Part shown: positions 23,603 to 35,612 of the stretch, piece by piece
Layout: every line of letters begins with the position of its first letter
Position numbering within the stretch: the first letter of the stretch is position 1
Source: Lolium rigidum
Taxonomy: Eukaryota > Streptophyta > Magnoliopsida > Poales > Poaceae
Direction of reading: 5' to 3'
Length of the DNA stretch: 64,000 nt
Assembly: GCF_022539505.1 (NCBI RefSeq)
Contig: NC_061510.1
Span: 279,866,715-279,930,714 of the forward strand
Made by a program: the position numbers and the translations under genes
The notes under the pieces: model-generated
Database searches by the model: none
Seen by the model: only the letters and a program-made list of their open reading frames with translations
What the model was told of the DNA's origin: nothing

Positions 23603-24770
23603 TGTTACCCTCCAAAACCCACCGACGGGCGTTGGTTAAGCAACACGAAGAGCCGGGAAGCTCCCAGGGCCGCTTAGTGGATCCCTGGCACCTCGCGTCG
23701 TCCCGCAAATCTTCTGGCCAACGTCCTGGCGGTTGCTAGGTCGTGCCACCTGACCTAGACCCGATCGGGAGGGTGTTAGTGCTTCGATTGTTCCTGCATG
23801 GTAGACACGTAAACATTAAATACGAGCCCTATCGGCTCTCGGGTTTCCACTGTGGATCGGCTCAAGGAGCCGATCGCCCCATGTTTCATGTTGGATTTAC
23901 AATGGCATGGGGATCACCTGCTGATCGGGACAAAGCTAAAACGATCCACGACGGTTTAGGGTTTTCACCGCATAACCGGAACGTCCTACGTGCGATCGGG
24001 CCTAGCAACTACGGAAGATGATGCAAACCACCCCTACGAGAGGCCTAAAAACCAACATAACGTCGATTCCGGAACATCCCTCGCGGGGACGATGAACAAC
24101 ATCTAGCGCACTACCGGATCCTCCGACCCCGACATAAGGCCTAACTATGCGGATATTAAACTAATCCTTGCGGAGCAAGGAGCAACTATGACGGATCGGA
24201 TCTACTAAGTAAAGAACAAGCAAGATGATGCCCTTACGTACGGATAGACGTAAGGGCAGCTAGGTGTCGAGGACGGCATTGCCACGCGGATATGCACGTG
24301 AAAGCATCAATGCAAAACCCTAAACACCTAAGGATAAATAATACTTGCTCGCCATCAACAAGGCTTCGGCACGAGCGGTACAAGGTTGACGAATAAACGT
24401 ATCTTGCCTAGATCGCTAGATGCGATCTAGGCAGACATGGTGCTTACCGGGAGAAACCCTCGAAGAAAGGGGTGGCGATGCGCCTGATTTGTGTTGGTTG
24501 AACGATGATTGTCCTCCTTTTCCGGTAACCCTAGATACATATTTATAGTCCAAGGGACTTTCTAATTGAGGCGTGCACCTAACCGTGCACGGGCCAGACT
24601 CTATCTCTTTAATCTAAATTACAATGCGATCTACTATATTACAGATACACGGGCCACTTAGCCCAAACTCTTAGCGTGAGGCCGCTTCGAAGATGCTCCA
24701 CGTGTACGTCCTTCAAGCCCATCTTCACTTACGGCCCATCTCCTGATTTGGCCAAAATCGGGTGGTAACA
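23603..24770 (-). repeat. 3' LTR of the minus-strand gypsy element
   Basis: It is the same length as its partner at 28275. It contains a perfect hairpin at 23855-23875 (stem GATCGGCTC, loop AAG) and, on the minus strand, a TATA-like CTATAAATATG near 24528-24550. Confidence 0.9.
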
Positions 24771-24787
24771 CATGCCCCCCTGGTTTT
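24771..24787 (-). other. polypurine tract of the minus-strand gypsy element
   Basis: Read on the minus strand this is AAAACCAGGGGGGCATG directly before the LTR, the expected position and composition for plus-strand priming. Confidence 0.6.
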
Positions 24788-25045
24788 GATAATGATAATT
24801 GCAAAACCATCTGTCTCCTTCGAAGGGTCATGTCGTGGTAGAACCGTCGCAGTTTTCTTCCTGATGACGTCTTGCCTTCTCAACTTCTCTGCACGATTTG
24901 ACGGCTCTGGCACCACGTCCTTGGGAACTGCTTAAGCATTAAACCACTATATCCCCTTTTTATTTGGCCACTTCCGGTAGTTCTCTTCCTCATCCCCCTG
25001 CTCCACAGTAGCCATCGGCAAACCCAAAAACCCTCCTTAGCCCCC

Positions 25046-25528
25046 ATGGATTCTTCCTCCTCCTCCGTTTCCTCTGGCCTGTCTCTCCAGTCCTCCTCCT
25101 CCAGCGAGCTTGAGCAGGAGGTCGATCTGATGGCCATCTACGAGGCCCGCGCCCCAGAGCATTGGGACGCGCGGGACTGGGACTCCTCCAACGAGTCGGA
25201 AGACGACGAACCCCTCACCGACGGGGAAGAAGATCTTCAGTTCCTCATTGACCTGGAGCTGGAGGCAACAAGCGAGGACGACCTCTTCCCCTGGGAGGGG
25301 AGCTTTTCCTCCGACGAGGAGGAAGAAGAAGAGGAAGAAGACGACGACTCCCTCGAGGGTTACCCACCAGCGAAACGCCTCCGTATGTGGTGGGACGACG
25401 ACGACAGCGATGATGAAGAAGAGGATGAAGCTCCCGCAGAGGGCTACGGGATCAGCGACGAGGAGCCTGTCGGCAGCAGCGCCGATGGGAGCTTCGAGGA
25501 TGATGATGAGGGCAGTGACGGTCCGTAG
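25046..25528 (+). CDS. antisense acidic ORF inside the gypsy element
   Basis: This is an intact 160-residue ORF running opposite to gag, located between gag and the 3' LTR. Its ATG is in a good context (CCCCATGG). The protein starts with a serine run, then alternates acidic stretches (several pure D/E runs, residues about 50-60, 90-105, 120-135) with short hydrophobic words such as LQFLIDLELE and a small basic patch near residue 113. It is intrinsically disordered in appearance. Antisense ORFs near the 3' end are known in Tat-lineage gypsy elements (for example Grande and Retand), which is the reason for this call; I cannot establish homology by eye. The role is unknown, with activation-domain-like composition. 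Confidence 0.6.
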   Translation: MDSSSSSVSSGLSLQSSSSSELEQEVDLMAIYEARAPEHWDARDWDSSNESEDDEPLTDGEEDLQFLIDLELEATSEDDLFPWEGSFSSDEEEEEEEEDDDSLEGYPPAKRLRMWWDDDDSDDEEEDEAPAEGYGISDEEPVGSSADGSFEDDDEGSDGP

Positions 25529-27157
25529 GCTAGGATCTACTAGTGTAGGCCTAGCAGTAGCAGATTGGTCAATAGACCCTTCTTTTGTTCTCCCCTTCTC
25601 AAGCAATCGGCTCTTCCCTTGTAAGAAATCTGGTTTATCAATGAAGAATTTCTCCAATTCGATTTTACCGACTCCTTTTTTTTAATGCTAATTTAGCCGA
25701 TTGTCAACTCGATCGATGTTTACTGAACCGATGTCAACGCATCGATCCTACGTAATCCATCTTTCCATTCCTCAACTGACGACTTTGAGACCTGGTAATC
25801 TTCAATAATTCATCATTTGTTGAAGAAAGTTGCGGTGAAGGATCAGCCGATGATCTCCCAATCGGCTTCTAAAACAGAATATCCACCAGACCAGCTGCCC
25901 CCCGAGCCTCAGTCAAGGCGAGACTAGCGGCGAGGATGCGCAGATCGAAGAAAGGGCTTTGCAGATAGTTTGAGGCAGGCACTAGGCAGAACCAGCCAAA
26001 CTTGCCCCCATTGATTACCTTCCCTCCACTGAAAGCCAATGTTGCAGATGAATCACCAACAGCTTAACTGATGCTCCTGACAGTACTGCCGAATTCGCAT
26101 CTTGAACATGCAGCTGGTAGCTCTGGTGTAATTGTACTAGAGTCGATGGTTGTGTATCGGCTTTGCACCATGAGACACCTCAAACAACATCATGACTCGT
26201 ACCAGCCAACCCAGCGGGTTGGTAATCTGATTTTGGGCAGGTGTCTATAACAGAGCTCTGGGCTTGTCGCCCCATTGACTTGTATGCGGAAACTGATATT
26301 TTTGCGACATCAGCACCATTCCTCAGACAAGCTGTGATGCAGAGCCAGTTGATTCCGAAAAAATCGGCTTCCTTTAGCAAAGGATCCTTCAGGGTAAACT
26401 GCCCCCCGAGCTTCTTCCGCTCAAGTCCTGCGCCTTGCTGATCAGATTGGCTCATCACCTTTAGCAGGCTAATGCAGCTCCTGTGGTTGATCAGGGTCGT
26501 GATCCCTCAAACTTGCCCCAACCGATATCGCCAACACACGTCTGCCACTTCTGCTAGCACTGCTGGACTTGAAGGTTTGCTAACGGAGCCAACAACACTT
26601 CCAATGAGGGGCTCCTTCAATAGAGCCTCGCTACATAATTTGATTACTGCTCCATTAGGCCTCCGCTTGTAACAGTTGCATCCCTTGAGTCGATGGCCGT
26701 GCATCGGCTTTTTATTCTTAAGTCGATGTCTACGCATCGGCTGTGCCCAAAAATTTCTGTATTTTTGGATTTTTTTTACGACCGATTTGCTTACGTATCG
26801 GCCCCCCATATTTGAGCTGTTCTGCTGGGCATTCGATATCCACTCCAAGCTCCGTATCCTCATGTCTTATCCATCTATGTGCCCCCCGAGCCGATTCTGT
26901 CAAGTAATTGATGGTATCGGCTCTTCAGGCCTCTGTTGGATCAATGCTGAACACAGACAAAGGGATGTTGAGGATAATTTTGGCCGATTGCGGGAATCGG
27001 CCTCCTTTTCCGTTGCACTGCTTGACGATGGTTTGCAACTTCTTGGATTTCCATTGTAGCTACGTGGCATGCTGGAGATAAGATCCTTTGCTTTTTTTTT
27101 TTTGAGGGCCGATCTCAGGGATCGGCCTTGCCACGTATGTCCAATGTCTTGGACTTG
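25529..27157. other. noncoding interior with GCCGAT/ATCGGC motif array
   Basis: No defensible ORF is present. The words ATCGGC and GCCGAT, often as GCCGATGC or GCATCGGC, recur in both orientations from about 25690 to 27240. Short poly-purine or C-rich words (TGCCCCCCGAG) recur near 25888, 26401 and 26880. The spacing is irregular. Confidence 0.6.
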
Positions 27158-28258
27158 CTACTCCGTCCGGGTCAAGGATATCATGTTTGTATCAGCCGAT
27201 GCCTCTGCATCGGCATCAGCCGATGCCTGTGCATCGGCTTTCGCCTGTTTTGGGCGCCATACTTTCTTTGGCGGGCGCGCCTTTGTCTCCACTGTTTGCT
27301 GAATTTTCACGGCCAGATCGGGCCGTGCTCTTCTCAACGTGTACAGGTACTGTGCCTCGGCTTCTTCCAGGTTTCGCAGCCGCTGCACTCTACGTTTCTG
27401 AGAATGGCTGAGTCCGTCAGGGCACCACCTTGGCCGGTGATACCTATCTTCTTCTCCATCTGACTCCTCAAAGTCTTCTTCTTGAGAGGACTCAGCTCGT
27501 TTGTTATGTGGTGGGAGAGGTCCTAGACGCTCGAACACTGAAACTTCGTTCGTCCTTCTCCTTCGCTGTTTGCACTCTGGGCAGTTCTCGATTGTTGGCA
27601 ATCGGCTCATTCCTGAGTCCCAGCAATGTTTGAAGAACAGACAGTCCCAGTGCTTATCCATGTCATCTTGCTCCCTTGACCTCCCTCCAGCGTGACGTTC
27701 GTACCCGTCGTTGTCCCTGTCGTTCTGACGATACCTCCTGTTTGCATCAGACCGTCGATATCTTTCATCGTCGTCGTCGTAGCGGCGACGTCGGTCGTAC
27801 TGCTGCTCATATTTGTTGAGGAGATGCACGGATAATGGGCGTTGATACCGTATGCTTCTCACCTCCTCCTCGGTTAGGTACCGTCTATCATCATCTTGGG
27901 GCCGGTCGCGTGGAACGGCCTCCTCTTTATCCTTGCCACGAGAGTGGCTGCCCTCGGCTTTGTCCACGCTATGGCAATTCACCAGCCTGGCCATGTTGAC
28001 ACTAAAGGAGAACCCTGGTTCCCTTATGGAGTGGCTGAGATCTACTGTGTTGACGCCATGCGACAGACGCGTGTCTCCTTTGAGCTTGATGCTGTGAGAA
28101 CGGGTCGTCTCAAAGGATCCGATGAACTCGGCTTCACAGATGGCCTTCAGCTCATCGTGTTTCTTCTTGTGCTCCGCAGGGAGATCCTTGTAAGTGATCT
28201 GTTCCTCTGCCATCTCGGGTGTCGTTGTTGACGTGGATGTTGCAGAAGATTGTCCCAC
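27158..28258 (-). CDS. gag: gypsy gag protein of a non-autonomous element
   Basis: Intact 366-residue ORF starting 16 bases inside the right LTR border, in the leader after the primer-site segment. The N-terminal part contains EEQITYKDLPAEHKKKH. The middle is very rich in R, D and Y (about residues 130-200). It is followed by a cysteine/histidine cluster (C-L-F-F-K-H-C-W ... N-C-P-E-C, about residues 207-230) typical of gag of grass gypsy elements, then RWCPDGLSHSQKRRVQRLR and a VWRPKQ motif. The last ~20 residues (repeats of A-D-A and A-S-A-D) are encoded by the GCCGATGC palindrome array at 27195-27241. It would form particles for RNA packaging; without pol it needs a partner element. Confidence 0.85.
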   Translation of the reverse strand: MGQSSATSTSTTTPEMAEEQITYKDLPAEHKKKHDELKAICEAEFIGSFETTRSHSIKLKGDTRLSHGVNTVDLSHSIREPGFSFSVNMARLVNCHSVDKAEGSHSRGKDKEEAVPRDRPQDDDRRYLTEEEVRSIRYQRPLSVHLLNKYEQQYDRRRRYDDDDERYRRSDANRRYRQNDRDNDGYERHAGGRSREQDDMDKHWDCLFFKHCWDSGMSRLPTIENCPECKQRRRRTNEVSVFERLGPLPPHNKRAESSQEEDFEESDGEEDRYHRPRWCPDGLSHSQKRRVQRLRNLEEAEAQYLYTLRRARPDLAVKIQQTVETKARPPKKVWRPKQAKADAQASADADAEASADTNMISLTRTE

Positions 28259-28269
28259 CGGGCGTGCCA
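28251..28269 (-). other. primer binding site region of the minus-strand gypsy element
   Basis: On the minus strand TGGCACGCCCGGTGGGACA lies five bases after the LTR end. It has the TGG start of a primer site. I cannot assign the tRNA with confidence. Confidence 0.55.
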
Positions 28270-28274
28270 GAATG

Positions 28275-29442
28275 TGTTACCCTCCAAAACCCACCGACGG
28301 GCGTTGGTTAAGCAACACGAAGAGCCGGGAAGCTCCCAGGGCCGCTTAGTGGATCCCTGGCACCTCGCGTCGTCCCGCAAATCTTCCGGCCAACGTCCCG
28401 GCGGTTGCTAGGGCGTGCCACCCGACCTAGACCCGATCAGGAGGGTGTTAGTGCTTCGATTGTTCCTGCATGGTAGACACGTAAACATTAAATACGAGCC
28501 CTATCGGCTCTCAGGTTTCCCTGTGGATCGGCTCAAGGAGCCGATCGCCCCATGTTTCACGTTGGATTTACAATGGCATGGGGATCCTGCTTGATCAGGA
28601 CAAAGCTAAAACGATCCACGACAGTTTAGGGTTTTCACCGCATAACCGGAACGTCCTACGTGCGATCGGGCCTAGCAGCTACGGAAGATGATGCAAACCA
28701 CCCCTACGAGAGGCCTAAAAACCAAAATAACGTCGATTCCCGGAACATCCCTCGCAGGGACGATGAACAACATCTAGCGCACTACCGGATCCTCCGACCC
28801 CAACATAAGGCCTAACTATGCAGATATTAAACTAATCCTTGCGGAGCAAGGAGCAACTATGACGGATCGGATCTACTAAGTAACGAACAAGCAAGATGCT
28901 GCCCTTCCGTCTGGATAGACGTAAGGGCAGCTAGGTGTCGAGGGACGGCATTGCCACGCAGATATGCACGTGAAAGCATCAATGCAAGCCCCTAAACACC
29001 TAAGGATAAATAGTACTGCTCGCCATCAACAAGGCTTCAAGCACGAGCAGTACAAGGTTGACGAATAAACGTATATCGCCTAGATCGCTAGATGCGATCT
29101 AGGCAACATGGTGCTTACCCGGGAGAAACCCTCGAAGAAAGGGGTGGCGATGCGCCTGATTTGTGTTGGTTGAACGATGATTGTCCTCCTTTTCCGATAA
29201 CCCTAGATACATATTTATAGTCCAAGGGACTTTCTAATTGAGGCGTGCACCTAACCGTGCACGGGCCAGACTCTATCTCTTTAATCTAAATTACAATACG
29301 ATCTACTATATTACAGATACACGGGCCACTTAGCCCAAACTCTTAGCGTGAGGCCGCTTCGAAGATGCTCCACGTGTACGTCCTTCAAGCCCATCTTCAC
29401 TTACGGCCCATCTCCTGATTTGGCCAAAATCGGGTGGTAACA
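28275..29442 (-). repeat. 5' LTR of the minus-strand gypsy element
   Basis: It is 1168 bp, beginning TGTTACCCTCC on the plus strand and ending GGTGGTAACA. The hairpin matching the one in the partner LTR is at 28526-28546. After 29442 the copia pol sequence resumes. Confidence 0.9.
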
Positions 29443-29447
29443 GTGAA

Positions 29448-30143
29448 GGTGAGAAGGATGTGGATATAAAGGTATACCGTTCCATGATAGGATCCTTGCT
29501 CTACCTTTGTGCCTCTAGGCCGGATATCATGCTAAGTGTAGGGATGTGTGCTCGTTTTCAATCCGCTCCTAAGGAGAGCCATTTGATGGCGGTCAAACGG
29601 ATTCTAAGATACCTTGTTCTCACTCCTACTCTCGGGCTATGGTATCCAAAGGGGTCAACCTTTGAACTCATTGGCTACTCGGATTCCGATTGGGCCGGTG
29701 ATAAGGTTGACCGGAAGTCTACCTCCGGGGCTTGCCAATTTATTGGCCGGTCATTGGTGAGTTGGTCATCCAAGAAAGAAAACTCCACCGCTTTATCCAC
29801 CGCCGAAGCCGAATACATATCCACGGCATCTTGTTGCACTCAATTGTTATGGATGAAGGAAACCTTGAAAGACTATGGTGTGTCTCTTGGTACGGTGCCT
29901 CTTCTATGTGACAATGAAAGTGCAATAAAGATCGCCAATAACCCGGTTCAACATTGTCGCACCAAACATATTGACATTCGCCATCACTTCCTACGTGACC
30001 ATGTTGCCAATAAGGATATTGATCTCACTCATGTGGGAACAGCCTACCAATTGGCGGATATTTTCACTAAGCCTTTGGATGAAGCCCGGTTTGTAAACTT
30101 GAGAGGAGAACTTGGTATTCTTGATCCTAAAAACTTGGATTGA
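29448..30143 (+). pseudogene. pol: copia pol, C-terminal part: RNase H
   Basis: This continues the reverse transcriptase broken at 23602. YRSMIGSLLYLCASRPDI is the conserved connection after the RT. RNase H follows with catalytic acidic residues in YSDSDWAGD, STAEAEYI and LCDNESAIK, and ends with the copia-typical TKHIDIRHHFLRDHV and QLADIFTKPLDE. The stop is TGA at 30143. This segment itself is open, but the polyprotein is split by the nested element and by lesions upstream. RNase H removes RNA from the RNA-DNA hybrid during reverse transcription. Confidence 0.9.
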
Positions 30144-31409
30144 ATTAACTTCTTGCACTATATTCTTGCATTTATCTAACTATCTAGCTTAGAGGCATAG
30201 CACATATGGGGATAGTCATCTTACCATGTCTTGGTATGATGCATACCCATGTGTGAAACATAAATAGACCCAATGTCATTATATGGACCCAAGCACGTCT
30301 CTTCGAGGTCACATGACATTTGCGCTTTCACATAGGGGGAGTAATCCCCCGCCCCTCATTTAGCCTCAATTGCAACTTGATTTGACTATACAAGGCTAAA
30401 TGATCTTATTGCAAAAATCACTTCAAAATGACTTATGATTCTTGATATATATACTTCGAATCACGCCCATTGTTGCTATTTACTTCGAATCACGCCCATT
30501 GTTGCTATTTACATGTCATCATCTGAGCATCCACACACATTTACACAAAATATAGGGGCAAAACGAGGCAAAACGAGACAAAACTGGGCAGTTTGTCCCT
30601 GGCCGGTCTCTGGCCCGGTTGGACCGGCCTCTGGGCCGGACCAGCCGGCGCCAGGTCCGGTCGACCGGGCGCCCGACCGGCCGTGCGGCCTGTTATGTGC
30701 TGGGAGAGGATACCCCTTGGGGTCTTCTTCCTCATTCCCCCCATCTCCCAAACCTCCATGGCCGCCGCCTCCACCACCTCCACCATGCTCTAGACCTTTC
30801 CCACCACAAGAACCCTCCCAAACTCCACCAAACCATAGATCGGGCACCTTGGAATAACTCCACCAAAGGGTTTGGTCCCTCTCAAGCTATTTTGGGAAAT
30901 TTTGGCGTTCTTGGGTTTCAAACCCTACCTAGTCTTCTTCTTGCTCTTTTGATCAAGAAGGACCATGTATTCGGGTAATGTACTCTCCCCTTCTCCCTAT
31001 TCTCTAGTCCTCCTCACACATTGCAATGTCTTGACAAGATTTGAGGAAAATTTTAGGGTTAGGGTTAGGGTTTGTAAGTCCTCATGTCCTTTAGAGTGTC
31101 TCACAACACAATGCACATACTCCACTCTATTGCTATAGTCTATATTCAAGTTTATGAGTGTTTGCATGATTTTGTGGTAGAAATTCTGGGCAACCTCTCA
31201 CAAATCGACAGATCCGGTCACCAGCCCGGTCAACCGGCCCCTCAACCGGCCAGCCCGGTGTGCGGCCCGGTCAACCGGTCGGCAACCGGCTCGTCCGGTC
31301 TGTCACCCGGTTGGACCGGCCTGTGCGCCGGATCGCCCAGTTTTTCGCACAACTTCGTCAAACCACTTGAATATATACTATGCTTTTTGGCTTCCCTCTT
31401 ATTGATGAC
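30144..31409 (+). other. spacer between pol and ORF3 with two CCGG arrays
   Basis: No long real ORF lies here. A GGGGGAG tract (30333-30342) is followed by a direct repeat of CTTCGAATCACGCCCATTG (about 30456 and 30483). A CCGG-palindrome array at about 30595-30690, similar to that of the LTRs, is followed by a CT-rich leader and the candidate first exon of ORF3 (30965-30974). The presumed intron holds three telomere-like TTAGGG units (31053-31073) and a second CCGG array (about 31195-31325). The block is cut at 31409 by the element 31410-38157. Confidence 0.6.
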
Positions 31410-33143
31410 TGATGTCTACGGGTGCTTCTATTCTTGTAGACAGTGTTGGGCCTCCAAGAGCAGAGGTTTGTAGAACAGCAGCAAGTTTCCCTTAAGTGGA
31501 TTACCCAAGGTTTATCGAACTCAGGGAGGAAGAGGTCAAAGATATCCCTCTCATGCAACCCTGCAACCACAAAGCAAGAAGTCTCTTGTGTCCCCAACAC
31601 ACCTAATAGGTGTACTAGTTCGGCGAAGAGATAGTGAAATACAGGTGGTATGAATAAGTATGAGCAGTAGTACGGCGCCAGAAAATAGCTCGCTGGCGTG
31701 CAGTTGATGGTAGTAATATTGCAGGAAGTAAACATGCAATAGTAACGCAGCAGTAGTAACTCAGTAAAACAGTAAACAAGCAGCGATAGCAGTATTTAGG
31801 AACAAGGCCTAGGGAATAGACTTTCACTAGTGGACACTCTCAACTTTGATCACATAATAGAATAGATAAATGCATACTCTACACTCTCTTGTTGGATGAT
31901 GAACACATTGCGTAGGATTACACGAACCCTCAATGCCGGAGTTAACAAGCTCCACAATTCAATGTTCATATTTAAATAACCTTAGAGTGCATGAAAGATC
32001 GAAACGACTAAACCAAGTACTAACATAGCATGCACACTCGTCACCTTCATGCTTATGTAGGAGGAATAATACACATCAATACTATCATAGCAATAGTTAA
32101 CTTCGCAATCTACAAGAGATCATGATCATAGCATAAACCAAGTACTAACACGAGTGCACACACTGTCACCATTACACCGTGTAGGAGGAATAAACTACTT
32201 TAATAACATCACTAGAGTAGCACATGGATAAATTGTGATAAAAAACACATTGCAATCATTAAGAGATATAAATAAGCACTTCACTATGCCATTCATAACA
32301 GTGAATAAGTATTCTGTGAAATATAGCCTAAGAGACCCACACGGCGCACACACTGTCACCTTTACACACGTGGGACAAAGAGTCTCCGGAGATCACATAA
32401 GTAAAACTCACTTGACTAGCACAATGACATCTAGATTACAAGCATCATCATATGAATCTCAATCATGTAAGGCAGCTCATGAGATTATTGTATTGAAGCA
32501 CATAGGAGAGAGATGAACCACATAGCTACCGGTACAGCCCCGAGCCTCGATGGAGAACTACTCCCTCTTCATGGGAGCAGCAGCGGTGATGAAGATGGCG
32601 GTGGAGATGGCAGCGGTGTCGATGGAGAAGCCTTCCGGGGAACTTCCCCGTCCGGCAGGGTGCCGGAACAGAGACTCCTGTCCCCCAGATCTTGGCTTCG
32701 CGATGGCGGCGGCTCTGGAAGGTTTCGCGTACCGTGGCTTCCTCCGTAAGGGTTTTCGATGCAGGGGCTTTATATAGGCGAAAGGGCAGCGTCAGAAGGT
32801 CGAAGGGGCGACGACACCATAGGGTGGCGCGGGCCCAGCCCTGGCCGCGCCACCCTATCATCCGGGCCCACGGGGCCCTCCTCCGGCGGCTCTCGGGTGT
32901 TCTGGATGCTTCCGGGCAAAATAGGAACCCGGGCGTTGATTTCGTCCAATTCCGAGAATATTTCGTTACTAGGATTTCGAAACCAAAAACAGCGGAAAAC
33001 GAGAACTGGCACTTCGGCATCTTGTTAATAGGTTAGTTCCGGAAAATGCACAAATATGACATAAAGTGTGCATAAAACATGTAGGTATCATCAATAAAGT
33101 AGCATGGAACATAAGAAATTATCGATACGTTGGAGACGTATCA
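31410..33143 (-). repeat. 3' LTR of element 31410-38157
   Basis: On the minus strand it reads TGATACGTCTCC ... GTAGACATCA. The polypurine tract (minus-strand TAAGCTTGGGGATGC) lies at 33144-33158. A TATA-like TATATAAAGCC on the minus strand lies near 32767-32777. Confidence 0.92.
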
Positions 33144-35612
33144 GCATCCCCAAGCTTAGTTCTGCTCGTCCCGAGCAGGGAAAACGATAACAAAGATAAT
33201 TTCTTAAGTGACATGCCATCATAACCTTGATCATACTATTGTAAGCATATGTAATGAATGCAGCGATCAAAACAATGGTAATGACATGAGTAAACGAATG
33301 AATCATAAAGTAATGACTTTTCATGAATAGCACTTTCAAGACAAGCATCAATAAGTCTTGCATAAGAGTTAACTCATAAATCAATAAATTCAAAGTAAAG
33401 GCATTGAAGCAACACAATGGAAGATCAAGTTTCAGCGGTTGCTTTCAACTTGTAACATGTATATCTCATGGATAGTTGTCAATGCAAAGTAATATAATAA
33501 GTGCAATATGCAAGTATGTAGGAATCAATGCACAGTTCACACAAGTGTTTGCTTCTTGAGATGGAGAGAAATAGGTGAACTGACTCAACATAAAAGTAAA
33601 AGAAAGGTCCTTCAAAGAGGAAAGCATCGATTGCTATATTTGTGCTAGAGCTTTTATTTTGAAAACATATAGAGAGCATAAAAGTAAAGTTTTGAGAGGT
33701 GTTTGTTGTTGTCAACGAATGGTAGTGGGCACTCTAACTACCTCATCAACCAGACTTTCAAGAGCGGCTCCCATGAAGGACGTTATCTCTACCAGCAAGG
33801 TAGATCATCCCTCTTCTCTTTTGTTTACACATGTACTTTAGTTTAGTTTTTCTTATTTATGGATGAAACTCCTCCCAACCTTTTGCTTACACAAGCCATG
33901 GCTAACCGAATCCTCGGGTGCCTTCGAACATTCACATACCATGGAGGAGTGTCTATTTGCAAATTTAAGTTGCTTACTGATGAATCAGAGCAAAACATGT
34001 GAAGAGAATTATTAATGAAAGTTAATTAATTGGGGCTGGGAACCCCATTGCCAGCTCTTTTTGCAAAATTATTGGATAAGCGGATGTGCCACTAGTCCAT
34101 TGTGAAAGTCTGTCAAAAGTAAATGACAAGATCGAAAGATAAAACACCACATACTTCCTCATGAGCTATAAAACATTGACACAAGTAAGAGGTGATAAAT
34201 TTTGAATTATTTAAAGGCAGCACTCAAGCAATTTACTTTGGAATGGCGGAGAAATACCATGTAGTAGGTAGGTATGGTGGACACAAATGGCATAGTGGTT
34301 GGCTCAAGGATTTGGATGCATGAGAAGTATTCCCTCTCGATACAAGGTTTAGGCTAGCAAGGTTATTTGAAACAAACACAAGGATGAACCGGTGCAGCAA
34401 AACTCACATAAAAGACATATTGTAAACATTATAAGACTTTACACCGTCTTCCTTGTTGTTCAAAACTCAATACTAGAAATTATCTAGACCTTAGAGAGAC
34501 CAATTATGCAAACCAAATTTTAGCAAGCTCTATGTATTTCTTCATTAATGGGTGCAAAGTATATGATGCAAGAGCTTAAACATGAGCACAATTATTGCCA
34601 AGTATCACATTATCCAAGACATTTTACCAATTACTACATGTAGCATTTTTCCAATTCCAACCATATAACAATTTAACGAAGAGGAAACTTCGCCATGAAT
34701 ATTATGAGCTAAGAACACATATGTTCATACGAACCAGCGGAGCGTGTCTCTCTCCCACACAAGGATGAACTTATTCAGAGAACTAAGATAACAAAACAAA
34801 AATAAAAGCACACACGGACGCTCCAAGTAAAGTACATAAGATGTGACCGAATAAAAATATAGTTTCAAGAGAAGGAACCTGATACTTTGTCGATGAAGAA
34901 GGGGATGCCTTGGGCATCCCCAAGCTTAGATGCTTGAGTCTTCTTGAAATATGCAGGGGTGAACCACGGGGGCATCCCCAAGCTTAGAGCTTTCACTCCT
35001 CTTGATCATAGTATATCATACTCCTCTCTTGACCCTTGAAAACTTCCTTCACACCAAACTTCAAGCAAACTCATTAGAGGGTTAGTGCATAATCAAAAAT
35101 TCACATGTTCAGAGGTGACACAATCATTCTTTACACTTCTGGACATTGCATAAAGCTACTCGGACATTAATGGATCAAAGAAATTCATCCAACATAGCAA
35201 AAGAGGCAATGCGAAATAAAAGGCAGAATCTGTCAAAAAATAACAGTCCGTAAAGACGAATTTTAAAATGGCACCAGACTTGCTCAAATGGAAAAACTCA
35301 AAACTAATGAAAGTTGCGTACATATCCGAGGATCACGCTCGTAAATTGGCAGATTTTTTAGAATTTTCTACAGAGACTTGTGCCCAGATTCGTGACAGAC
35401 CAGCAATGCTGTTTCTGCGCAGCGATCCCAAATATAACATCAACTTTAAAATAGAAACTTTACTTGGCACAAAAACATGATAAGGAGAGGTTGCTACAGT
35501 AGTAAACAACTTCCAAGACTCAACAAAACAAAAATTGCTGTAGTAAAATAAACACATGGGTTATCTCCCAAGAAGTTCTTTCTTTATAGCCATTAAGATG
35601 GGCTCAGCAGTT
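33144..35612 (-). other. conserved 3' noncoding half of element 31410-38157
   Basis: There is no gene here. On the minus strand it has the same block order as 16341-18909. The hairpin (stem GGGGATGCC, loop of three) is at 34901-34921 and two AAGCTTGGGGATGCC motifs lie near 34914-34985. Deletions and substitutions relative to the sister element are scattered. Confidence 0.75.

Larger units (their letters stand above)
23603..29442 (-). mobile_element. non-autonomous gypsy element, gag only, with antisense ORF
   Basis: LTRs of 1168 bp lie at 23603-24770 and 28275-29442, with TGTTAC...GTAACA ends. The target duplication is gtgac before and gtgaa after, one mismatch. Orientation is minus: the primer-site-like segment and gag lie next to the right LTR, and a purine tract (on the minus strand) lies next to the left LTR. 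The interior (3.5 kb) encodes gag on the minus strand and an acidic ORF on the plus strand; there is no protease, RT or integrase. A related LTR in plus orientation occurs at 53333. Confidence 0.88.

Noticed and set aside
23743..24021. Open frame in the gypsy LTR after the copia RT
   Set aside because: It lies inside the 1168-bp LTR, is not conserved in the partner LTR frame and has no domain.
27850..28231. Plus-strand ORFs opposite the gypsy gag
   Set aside because: They are shadows of the minus-strand gag frame; unlike 25046-25528 they have no independent composition or start context.
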